This document shows, piece after piece, positions 1-5,717 of a stretch of DNA of 9,177 nt; positions within the stretch are counted from its first letter, which is position 1, and every line of letters begins with the position of its first letter. Below the pieces are notes generated by a model. That model worked only from the letters and a program-made list of their open reading frames with translations, made no database searches and had not been told where the DNA came from. Made by a program: the position numbers and the translations under genes. The stretch is from Bacillota bacterium (GTDB taxonomy: Bacteria > Bacillota > Clostridia > Acetivibrionales > DSM-2933). The stretch lies in NCBI GenBank assembly GCA_023441845.1, contig JAEZNF010000416.1, positions 1 to 9,177 of the forward strand, in the 5' to 3' direction.

Positions 1-482
1 CTTATTTCCCTGTCTGTAAGGTGAACAGCGGACTTAGTCTTTTCCGGAGCCTTTTCTTCCTCTTCATTCACTCTTTTCACAACCGAGTCAAAAACGTTCT
101 GGTGCATTATGCTCATTCCTTTAGCTACACTCTTTATTGCCAATATAAGGTCATCAGGGTCCAGATCTTTTAAAATATAGCCTGCCGCGCCATTCTTTAA
201 TGCATTTTTAACATTTTCATCATTGTTGAAAGTGGTCAATATTATGACCTTTACACTGGGATATTTTGATTTTATCAGTCTTGTACCCTCAACACCGTCA
301 CATTCAGGCATCATAATATCCATGAGCACAACATCCGGCAAAACTTCTCTGCAGAGTTCGAAAGCCTCTTTCCCATTACCCGCCAATCCAACAACTTCAA
401 TTTTACTGTCCTGCTCAATAATAAACTTAAGGCTCTGTCTAAGCATTGTCTGATCATCAACAAGCATAACCTTTATCATCAT
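1..482 (-). CDS. NarL/LuxR-type response regulator (3' end outside window)
   Basis: This is a cytoplasmic response regulator, partner of the kinase encoded just upstream. About 160 residues are visible and the gene runs off the left edge. The receiver domain (residues 3-120) shows the acidic pair D9/D10 in LVDDQ, phospho-acceptor D55 in LMDIMMP, T83 in ILTT and K105 in ILKD. An acidic linker (VNEEEEKAPEKTKSA) follows, and the last visible residues LTDREI match the LTxRE start of a LuxR/GerE helix-turn-helix. The DNA-binding helices themselves lie outside the window. The start chosen is the first of two consecutive ATGs. It overlaps the last base of the kinase stop (TAATG), with GGAG 7 bases upstream; the second ATG at 479 is the alternative. 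The overlap implies translational coupling with the kinase. By family, phosphorylation at D55 should promote dimerisation and promoter binding; the target genes cannot be read from the sequence. Confidence 0.95.
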   Translation of the reverse strand, partial: MMIKVMLVDDQTMLRQSLKFIIEQDSKIEVVGLAGNGKEAFELCREVLPDVVLMDIMMPECDGVEGTRLIKSKYPSVKVIILTTFNNDENVKNALKNGAAGYILKDLDPDDLILAIKSVAKGMSIMHQNVFDSVVKRVNEEEEKAPEKTKSAVHLTDREI

Positions 483-2215
483 TAATCAACTCCAATTCCC
501 GATATGGGTATCTCAACCCTTATATTAAAGCCACTTTCCCCATCTGAACCGTAAACAATTGTACCATCAACCTTTTTAAGCCGCTCTTCCATTCCGGTGA
601 GGCCAAAGCCCTTTTTGATATCCTTGCATCCTATACCGTCATCAAAGATAAAAATCTTTATAACGGAGGTATCAAACCGCATCATAATATTAACATGTTT
701 TGCTTTTCCATGCCTTACTGAATTGGTCAGCGCTTCCTGACACAACCTGTAGACGGTATCCGAATAATTATTTATATTTGATGGCTCCCTGCCCTCAACA
801 TTAAAGTCTATTTCTACACCCGACAACCTGTAGTCCTCAAACATATTTTTTAATGATGTAACCAAATTATTTGTAGAAAGCTTTTCGGGCACCAGACCTG
901 TAATGGATCTTCTCAATTCCTTGAGACCTCCCCTTGCGGTTTTCACTGCTTCTTTAATCTTTTCCCCGGTTGTTTCCCGATCAGACTTCAATGTAATATT
1001 TGCAACTTCAAGAATGGATATCAAAAGGGTCATTGTATGTCCAAGGGTATCGTGTACATCATGGGCAATCCTGTTTCGTTCCCTTGCCACTGCCAGCTCC
1101 TCTACCGTTGCTGCATACTTTTCCAGTTCATCATTCAAAGCCGATAATTCATGGTTTTTATCATTCAGTTCATCAAGAAGGTTCTTGTATTCTGTAATAT
1201 CGTTTAAAGTAAATATACGGGCAAGAATCTCACCTTTGCCATCTGTTACAGGCTGTACAGTAACATTATATGTCTTTTTCGGAGAAGCCGCCAACGTTAA
1301 CTCACCGGAATTAACGGAACATTTTATATTCTCCATCATATTAATAAAATCTTCTCTAAGCGGATTTGCCGATAGTTCCTTAAATCTCTCAATCAATATT
1401 TCCATGCCGGAGTTGCTGTCAAGCGGCCTATCCTTGAAAAAGTTAACGGCAAAGGAACTGTTCCAGTCAATAATCCTGTTAGATCTGCTTACAACTATAA
1501 CGGAATCCCTCATATTTTCAACAATCCTTTTCCTTGCTATGGGTATCACATCAAGAAAACTGTACTTGAATGTAGCTATGGCAAAGAAAAGCAGCGAAAG
1601 TGAAAAGCTGGTGGAAGTAATATCAAACCTAAGCCTAAGTATATTTGAGATATAAAGGAGGTTGATTATAAAGGGTATTAAAACCGCGGCAATAAGCATT
1701 ATTATCTGCTTTCTGGTGTTACCGATCTGATTAATGAAATACTTGATTAAAATAACTACTCCTAAAACAACATAAATATAAGTAAGTGTAACAATAACCC
1801 AGAAAAACAGCTCTCTGCTCCTTATATCGCCTATGGTCTTAAACAGTTGATGCCTGTCGTTTGTAAGAACAACCAGATAATTAAATGTCGAAACCAGGGT
1901 CAGCGGAATGATTACTTTCTTTTTAAGAAGCCTTTTGTTCTCGGTAAACAAAAAACAGAACACTATCCAGCTCAAACCTATAAAACAGATTGAAAAATAT
2001 TCAATGCGTATAAAAGTCCATTTAATCGCATAATCCTGGGTCATTTCTTCCAATACCTGCCCGAAGGCCCATATAAAAATCATCATCTGGCACCATATAT
2101 AACCCAGTAAAAGAGCTGACTTTTTCCCAAAATACAAAAAGTACAGAATCATTACCAGAGATAAAATGGCCGATATTACGGGAGGTATAATGTTAAAAGA
2201 AAATGTTATTCTCAT
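482..2215 (-). CDS. Seven-TM/PAS sensor histidine kinase, HisKA_3 type
   Basis: A membrane sensor kinase of 577 residues that should autophosphorylate and pass phosphate to the adjacent NarL-type regulator. The N-terminal 220 residues hold about seven hydrophobic segments (near 9-29, 35-55, 72-90, 100-118, 135-158, 169-190, 200-217), resembling the HisKA_7TM input module. A PAS-like domain follows (about 230-342, SVIVVSRSNRIIDWN...FTLNDITEYKN), then a short coiled segment. The DHp helix has RERNRIAHDVHDTLGH, with H388 of VHD the expected phospho-acceptor. The HATPase region shows the N-box QEALTNSVRHG (N498), FDDGIG and GFGLTGMEERL. DesK/NarX relatives usually carry HDxxxQ; here the sixth position is H. 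Start: an in-frame ATG at 2254 exists, but only the ATG at 2215 has a ribosome site (GAGGTG, 6 bases upstream). The signal is unknown, since the 7TM module gives no ligand. Confidence 0.95.
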   Translation of the reverse strand: MRITFSFNIIPPVISAILSLVMILYFLYFGKKSALLLGYIWCQMMIFIWAFGQVLEEMTQDYAIKWTFIRIEYFSICFIGLSWIVFCFLFTENKRLLKKKVIIPLTLVSTFNYLVVLTNDRHQLFKTIGDIRSRELFFWVIVTLTYIYVVLGVVILIKYFINQIGNTRKQIIMLIAAVLIPFIINLLYISNILRLRFDITSTSFSLSLLFFAIATFKYSFLDVIPIARKRIVENMRDSVIVVSRSNRIIDWNSSFAVNFFKDRPLDSNSGMEILIERFKELSANPLREDFINMMENIKCSVNSGELTLAASPKKTYNVTVQPVTDGKGEILARIFTLNDITEYKNLLDELNDKNHELSALNDELEKYAATVEELAVARERNRIAHDVHDTLGHTMTLLISILEVANITLKSDRETTGEKIKEAVKTARGGLKELRRSITGLVPEKLSTNNLVTSLKNMFEDYRLSGVEIDFNVEGREPSNINNYSDTVYRLCQEALTNSVRHGKAKHVNIMMRFDTSVIKIFIFDDGIGCKDIKKGFGLTGMEERLKKVDGTIVYGSDGESGFNIRVEIPISGIGVD

Positions 2216-2286
2216 GGTATGCACCTCAAATAAGTTGAAGAATATCAAAAACAATAGCTGTCCTTCTAATATTTTAACACTGCAGT

Positions 2287-2316
2287 AATATAAAGCAAAT
2301 ATAAATATTTATTCAA
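2287..2316 (-). promoter_or_regulatory. Candidate sigma-A promoter for the kinase/regulator operon
   Basis: On the minus strand TTGAAT (2316-2311) and TATATT (2292-2287) are separated by 18 bases and lie about 70 bases upstream of the kinase ATG. A second possibility a few bases downstream is TTGCTT-16-TAAAAT. The 12-bp palindrome ATAAATATTTAT overlaps the -35 side. Assigned by eye in AT-rich DNA, so only suggestive. Confidence 0.3.
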
Positions 2317-2341
2317 CCTTCCGCATCATTATGTAAACCTC

Positions 2342-2369
2342 TTCACAATTTCTTCACTTTTTCTTCATG
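2342..2369 (+). promoter_or_regulatory. Three 11-bp-phased TTCAC(A/T) direct repeats
   Basis: TTCACA (2342), TTCACT (2353) and TTCATG (2364) are each separated by 5 bases (ATTTC, TTTTC), giving an exact 11-bp period. OmpR/PhoB-class regulators bind direct repeats with this phasing, and Bacillus PhoP boxes are TT(A/C/T)ACA-like with 5-base gaps. The repeats end 31 bases upstream of a perfect TATAAT (2401-2406) that lacks a good -35, the layout expected for an activator-dependent promoter driving the peptidase gene. The neighbouring regulator is NarL-type and is not expected to bind such a site. Confidence 0.35.
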
Positions 2370-2400
2370 TTTATTGCACTCAGTTTTTGCAGGTAACCTT

Positions 2401-2406
2401 TATAAT
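2401..2406 (+). promoter_or_regulatory. Candidate -10 (TATAAT) for the peptidase gene
   Basis: A perfect TATAAT. The hexamers 16-18 bases upstream (for example ACTCAG) do not resemble TTGACA, so an activator would be needed. The phased direct repeats just upstream could provide its site. An alternative start further down (TTGATA at 2489, no good -10) is weaker. Confidence 0.3.
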
Positions 2407-2510
2407 AAAATAAGATTATGAAATATAAGTCACGCTTTATGTATATCAACACTATTAACGCAGGGCTTATATTACATAATATGTATTTTGATAAGGGGAT
2501 ATAGGGATTT

Positions 2511-2528
2511 TTAAGTAAGTTAAGTAAG
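2511..2528. repeat. Perfect 9-bp tandem repeat (TTAAGTAAG x2)
   Basis: Two abutting copies of TTAAGTAAG followed by TAATAG, in the leader of the peptidase gene about 75 bases before the ATG. The stretch carries stop codons in all three forward frames. It may be a simple replication-slippage product; no function is evident. Confidence 0.7.
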
Positions 2529-2604
2529 TAATAGGGGGTGAAGAAAATTTAAAATTTGTTTAGTGAAATGCAAAATATTCTAAAAATTACGAGGAGAAAC
2601 GTAT

Positions 2605-5211
2605 ATGAAAAAACAAAAAAGAATCTCGATAATGGTTACAATTTTCTTAATTATGCAGTGCTTAAGTTCAGTATTTTTTGTATCCAATTCATTTGCAACT
2701 GCCAGCATAAATGTTCAAATGTACAATGCAAATACTCAAACATCCAGTAATACGATTTATCCCTTTTTCAAGATTTATAACGCAAGTTCCACATCTATAA
2801 ATTTATCGACTATAAAAGTCAGGTACTACTATACTTCTGATGGACTTACCGGACAAACCTATACCTGTGATTATGCAGGAGGAACTTCAAATATTACTTC
2901 AAGCACCATAGGTAACATAGTAAGTATGACCAATCAAACATCAACTGCAAACAACTACCTCGAAATCTACTTTACAAGTACTGCAGGCAGTTTATCTCCT
3001 GGTGCATATATTGAAGTTAAAGGAAGAATAACCAATACAGGTTATATAAATTATACTCAAAGCAATGACTATTCCTTTAATCCAACAGCAACAAATTATG
3101 CGGCATCAAGCACAGTAACGGCATATGTTAATGAAGTTCTTCAATCAGGGACTGAACCTGTAAACTCACCTACAAGCACACCAAGCAGTACACCAACAGC
3201 ACCTCAAGCAACCGATAAATATGAGGCAGAAAACGGCATTACAACTAATAGCAGTATGATAAAATCAAATGCATATTGCTCTAATGGAAAATACGTAGGT
3301 GATCTGGGACTGAGTAATACATTGACCATTAACGCAAATATTCCCGAAACTGCAACTTATACTATGTCAATATATTATCGCACCGCTACTAATAAAGCAG
3401 TAAAATTTGCTCAATCATCCAGCGCCACAAGCTACGGATTCATATGTCCGGGAAATGTAAACCCAAACAGTATCGGCTGTGTCAGCAAAGAGGTTTATTT
3501 GGTCGAAGGTGCTTGCGACTTAGTGTTTTCAAATGTGTCAGCTTCAGCACCTGATATAGATTTCATAAAAATTACAAAAGACCTTGTCAGCAATACTGAT
3601 TTTGAATCGGGTATATCTCCTTCTCCAAAGGGCTGGAGCGCATCGTCCAGCAAATGTTCCTGGGACGCGAATGGCGGAATAAACACTTCTAAAGCACTTT
3701 CAATAACATCCACCTCACATAATGAAATATATGAATGTGATTATTTTGAATCTGATGAGATACAATTGGAACCATATAAGTACTATAAAGCAGAAGTTTC
3801 AGTACGTACTTCACTAGCATCAACTATAAATTGTGATAGCTTCCAGGGCGGAAATATCAGTGTATTGTATAAGGCTACAAACCAAAGAGAGTATATCTGG
3901 TATTGGGGAATGATAAGCAAAGGAATAAATAATACCGGCTGGGAGACGGCTGTCATCAATTTCCAGGCACCTTATGACGGAAAGGTAAAATTCAGGCTAA
4001 ATAATTGTGGTGCCATAGGAACCTGTTGGTTTGATAATTTCAAGGTATATCCTGATGACAACATGGTGAAAATGGAAGGTGAAAAGGTAGTGTTTGGAGT
4101 ACAAAGATCAGACATAATAGATAGCGGCATATCATCAGCCGGTCTTGATCAGTTTATCAGCAATTATGATACATTAATTAACGAAAATATAGAATTAACA
4201 GGGCTTAATTTTGCGACTCACTTTGAGAATGAGAAAATAAAGATTTTATCAAGAATTAACCTCCCCTGGGCTGGTGAATCTTCAACAAAGGCTTTTGTAT
4301 GGTGGATTGACAGCGATGTTAAAGAAGAGTTCATTAGATTAAAAACAAATAGTGCATTTGGTTGGGTACTTCCTCATGAAATCGGACACCAATTCGACAG
4401 AGGTGAATGGAATTTTGACGGTGAATTCTGGGCAAGCTTTAAAGCCTATGCAACTCTTACAAGTATGCAAAGCCCGGTATATATGGGTACTACTTGCTAT
4501 GGAGCACCCGGAGCACCTGCCTTTTCGACGTTTTTTGAAAACAAAGGTTTAACTGAATTTAATAATTATGAGTATGTAGGAGATTATATAATAGGCCAAT
4601 TAGGCGTTAAATCAAACATACCCTGGAGCGCATATACAAATGCATTCCAATACTTTATTTCAAACAGCAATACACTGCCATACAACGGCTATGAAAGATT
4701 CTGCTTATTCCTCAATAAGCTGGATGAGTATGGAAACACAGGAGTAAACACAAGAAATACTTTATTTACTGACCAACAGCTCAAAGTTATTGAGTATCAA
4801 TTGAGTAAAAATAGTAGTAATGTAACATCCTATGAAGCTGAAACAACTACAAACCCAAACTTAACAATAAATTCTAGTGACAAATGTTCAGGTCTACAAT
4901 ATGTCAGTGGGATAGGCCTCACCAACAACCTGGAATTTAACGTCAGGGCATATACATCCGGTGCGCATCTGATAAAAATAACTTATTTAACAGGTGTGAA
5001 TAAACCTTTATATCTTACTGTAAACAATACTCTCTATATAATACCATGTACAGCAGCTGCTGACGCGTATACACCAAAAAGTATAATTGTAGAGGTTAAT
5101 TTAAATGCCGATCCAAATAATAATTATAATAATACTATTCAATTAGGAAATCCTAACGGCTCAGCACCAAATATAGATCTTATAGAAGTAGTAAAAAGAT
5201 ATGTTGAGTAA
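2605..5211 (+). CDS. Secreted multi-CBM M60-like zinc metallopeptidase (CBM3-CBM6/35-CBM4/9-M60-CBM6/35)
   Basis: An 868-residue exported protein, probably a zinc peptidase held on plant polysaccharide. Seen: signal peptide (1 to about 33, cut near SFATA), then a CBM3 fold (about 34-186) with the signatures VRYYYTSDG and YTQSNDYSF. A Pro/Thr linker follows (187-203), then a CBM6/35-like domain opening with YEAEN (206-325) and a CBM4/9-like domain (327-484, SNTDFESG...GTCWFDNFKVYP). The catalytic region (about 486-738) has GWVLPHEIGHQFD: H591, E592 and H595 form HExxH, and E607 (DGEFW) is the likely third zinc ligand, as in M60/enhancin proteins. A second YEAE module (743-868) ends the protein. 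No dockerin or SLH domain is present, so it is probably free. M60 enzymes cleave O-glycosylated proteins such as mucins; a plant cell-wall glycoprotein substrate is inference. Start: ATG with GAGGAG 8 bases upstream. A terminator follows the gene. Confidence 0.85.
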   Translation: MKKQKRISIMVTIFLIMQCLSSVFFVSNSFATASINVQMYNANTQTSSNTIYPFFKIYNASSTSINLSTIKVRYYYTSDGLTGQTYTCDYAGGTSNITSSTIGNIVSMTNQTSTANNYLEIYFTSTAGSLSPGAYIEVKGRITNTGYINYTQSNDYSFNPTATNYAASSTVTAYVNEVLQSGTEPVNSPTSTPSSTPTAPQATDKYEAENGITTNSSMIKSNAYCSNGKYVGDLGLSNTLTINANIPETATYTMSIYYRTATNKAVKFAQSSSATSYGFICPGNVNPNSIGCVSKEVYLVEGACDLVFSNVSASAPDIDFIKITKDLVSNTDFESGISPSPKGWSASSSKCSWDANGGINTSKALSITSTSHNEIYECDYFESDEIQLEPYKYYKAEVSVRTSLASTINCDSFQGGNISVLYKATNQREYIWYWGMISKGINNTGWETAVINFQAPYDGKVKFRLNNCGAIGTCWFDNFKVYPDDNMVKMEGEKVVFGVQRSDIIDSGISSAGLDQFISNYDTLINENIELTGLNFATHFENEKIKILSRINLPWAGESSTKAFVWWIDSDVKEEFIRLKTNSAFGWVLPHEIGHQFDRGEWNFDGEFWASFKAYATLTSMQSPVYMGTTCYGAPGAPAFSTFFENKGLTEFNNYEYVGDYIIGQLGVKSNIPWSAYTNAFQYFISNSNTLPYNGYERFCLFLNKLDEYGNTGVNTRNTLFTDQQLKVIEYQLSKNSSNVTSYEAETTTNPNLTINSSDKCSGLQYVSGIGLTNNLEFNVRAYTSGAHLIKITYLTGVNKPLYLTVNNTLYIIPCTAAADAYTPKSIIVEVNLNADPNNNYNNTIQLGNPNGSAPNIDLIEVVKRYVE

Positions 5212-5213
5212 TA

Positions 5214-5370
5214 AAAGTCTCGGGCCATCGAGGCCCAGGCTGCATAGACAAGCAATGGTGCGAAACGGCATAACCGGTCCTTTCACCTTTTGCCGGATTT
5301 CCAATCCTCGGTCAAAACTGATCTGAACTTTCTGAAGCGTAGGAGATATAAACTCTCCTGCGCTTTTTAT
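5214..5370 (+). ncRNA. Candidate structured RNA or long structured 3' UTR
   Basis: This stretch is locally richer in G+C than the surrounding spacer and contains several stems. They are GGGCC/GGCCC around ATCGA (5222-5236), CGGCA/TGCCG across about 5255-5295, and a bulged hairpin at 5288-5317 (TTTTG/CAAAA, CC/GG, GGATT/AATCC with loop TCC). An 11-bp terminator stem closes it. It could be the peptidase mRNA tail or an independent small RNA. It does not match TPP, SAM, FMN, glycine or c-di-GMP riboswitch consensus as I know them, and there is no evident promoter of its own. Confidence 0.3.
5336..5368 (+). terminator. Strong intrinsic terminator
   Basis: Stem AGCGTAGGAGA / TCTCCTGCGCT, 11 base pairs with one G-U wobble, 7-base loop TATAAAC, followed at once by a run of T (5364-5368, TTTTT). 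It lies 125 bases after the peptidase stop codon and would end that transcript or any small RNA from the spacer. Confidence 0.9.
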
Positions 5371-5402
5371 ACTATTCTTGCCGGAAATTTAGTCTTTTCA
5401 GT

Positions 5403-5460
5403 AACTTTTATATAGAAAGTCTTATAGCGTAAGCGTTATAAGACTTTCTACATAAAAGTT
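5403..5460. repeat. Near-perfect inverted repeat, 24-bp arms
   Basis: Left arm 5403-5426 and right arm 5437-5460 are complementary at 23 of 24 positions. The single mismatch is A5412/C5451, which becomes a G-U pair in a minus-strand transcript. The centre GCGTAAGCGT can add a two-pair GC stem capped by GTAA. No T tract follows on either strand, so it is not a classic terminator. It could be a MITE or REP-like mobile palindrome, a processing hairpin or a protein-binding cruciform; the sequence does not decide. Confidence 0.85.
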
Positions 5461-5483
5461 TCTCTGTTATCGCAGCAATTTTC

Positions 5484-5521
5484 ATACCTTCAAAGTTTTA
5501 ATCTTAGCTGAGATAAGGTAT
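5484..5521. repeat. Nested hairpin ATACCTT...AAGGTAT
   Basis: Outer 7-bp stem ATACCTT (5484-5490) / AAGGTAT (5515-5521) encloses ATCTTAGCTGAGAT, itself an almost perfect palindrome. Possible leader or operator structure between the large inverted repeat and the next operon; function unknown. Confidence 0.5.
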
Positions 5522-5527
5522 CAACTC

Positions 5528-5557
5528 AATGAAGCAAGAGGTACATCTTGCTTCATT
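5528..5557. repeat. Perfect 12-bp hairpin AATGAAGCAAGA/TCTTGCTTCATT
   Basis: Twelve base pairs without mismatch around the 6-base loop GGTACA. It is followed by AAAAAG, not a T tract, on the plus strand, and by GAGTTG on the minus strand, so it is unlikely to be a standard terminator. It lies about 160 bases upstream of the HTH membrane protein gene. Confidence 0.75.
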
Positions 5558-5606
5558 AAAAAGTTTTGTTAAGCATTGCGTTTTTTAATGAATTTTTATT
5601 GTTTTT

Positions 5607-5630
5607 TAATGCATTATTAATGAATTCATT
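5607..5630. promoter_or_regulatory. Two adjacent AT palindromes (possible operator)
   Basis: TAATGCATTA (5607-5616) and AATGAATTCATT (5619-5630) are perfect palindromes placed 2 bases apart, directly upstream of and touching the candidate -35 of the next operon. They could be an operator for the HTH protein encoded just downstream, but short AT palindromes are common in such DNA. Confidence 0.25.
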
Positions 5631-5657
5631 GCCCATTTAGTGTAGAATATGCATAAC
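5629..5657 (+). promoter_or_regulatory. Candidate promoter of the three-gene operon
   Basis: TTGCCC (5629-5634) and CATAAC (5652-5657) are 17 bases apart, each 4 of 6 matches to consensus; TAGAAT at 5643 is an alternative -10. This would give a leader of about 55 bases before the ATG at 5718. Assigned by eye. Confidence 0.3.
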
Positions 5658-5703
5658 AATAAAAATTACTAATATGTTTTATCTAAAATCCGGTAGATCA
5701 TTA

Positions 5704-5711
5704 GGGGGGGG
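5704..5711 (+). promoter_or_regulatory. G8 ribosome binding site
   Basis: Eight consecutive G (after TTA) lie 6 bases before the ATG at 5718 and are the only Shine-Dalgarno-like element there. A G8 run is unusual in this AT-rich window and is a possible slippage site. Confidence 0.6.
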
Positions 5712-5717
5712 ATACAC

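Larger units (their letters stand above)
2216..2604. other. Divergent AT-rich intergenic regulatory region
   Basis: 389 bases between the leftward kinase operon and the rightward peptidase gene. It contains candidate promoters on both strands, an 11-bp-phased direct-repeat set (2342-2369), a 12-bp AT palindrome ATAAATATTTAT (2301-2312), a 9-bp tandem repeat (2511-2528) and the peptidase ribosome site (GAGGAG, 2591-2596). The distance from the candidate peptidase -10 (2401) to its ATG is about 200 bases, leaving a long untranslated leader. I found no convincing riboswitch or protein-coding content in it. Confidence 0.6.
5212..5717. other. Structure-rich intergenic region, 506 bases, no gene
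   Basis: No credible coding frame is present. From left to right it holds short hairpins, an intrinsic terminator, a 58-base near-perfect inverted repeat, two more hairpins, TTTTTTAATG repeats with small palindromes, a candidate promoter and a G-rich ribosome site. The number of independent stems is high for a Clostridial spacer. Confidence 0.7.

Noticed and set aside
903..1655. 250-residue open frame on the plus strand
   Set aside because: It is antisense to the kinase PAS/DHp region, has low-complexity Ser/Leu composition, no ribosome site and no domain; it is a shadow of the real gene.
2431..2480. CACGC...ACGCAGGGC reminiscent of a c-di-GMP (GEMM) riboswitch
   Set aside because: The conserved GEMM-I core and tetraloop-receptor stems are missing; only scattered short matches.
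2556..2750. Small plus-strand frame overlapping the peptidase signal peptide
   Set aside because: It is out of frame with the peptidase; GGGGGTG lies upstream but at poor spacing, and the protein is Asn/Cys-rich without a recognisable pattern.
4375..4425. Anthrax lethal factor-like (M34) peptidase
   Set aside because: HEIGHQFD is superficially similar to HEFGHAVD, but the surrounding GWVLP...DGEFWASF pattern and the CBM context fit M60-like peptidases better.
4800..5211. Dockerin or SLH anchoring domain at the peptidase C-terminus
   Set aside because: No duplicated calcium-loop dockerin pattern and no SLH motifs; the end is a YEAE-type CBM6/35-like module.
5528..5557. 12-bp hairpin as an intrinsic terminator
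   Set aside because: No run of T follows it on either strand.
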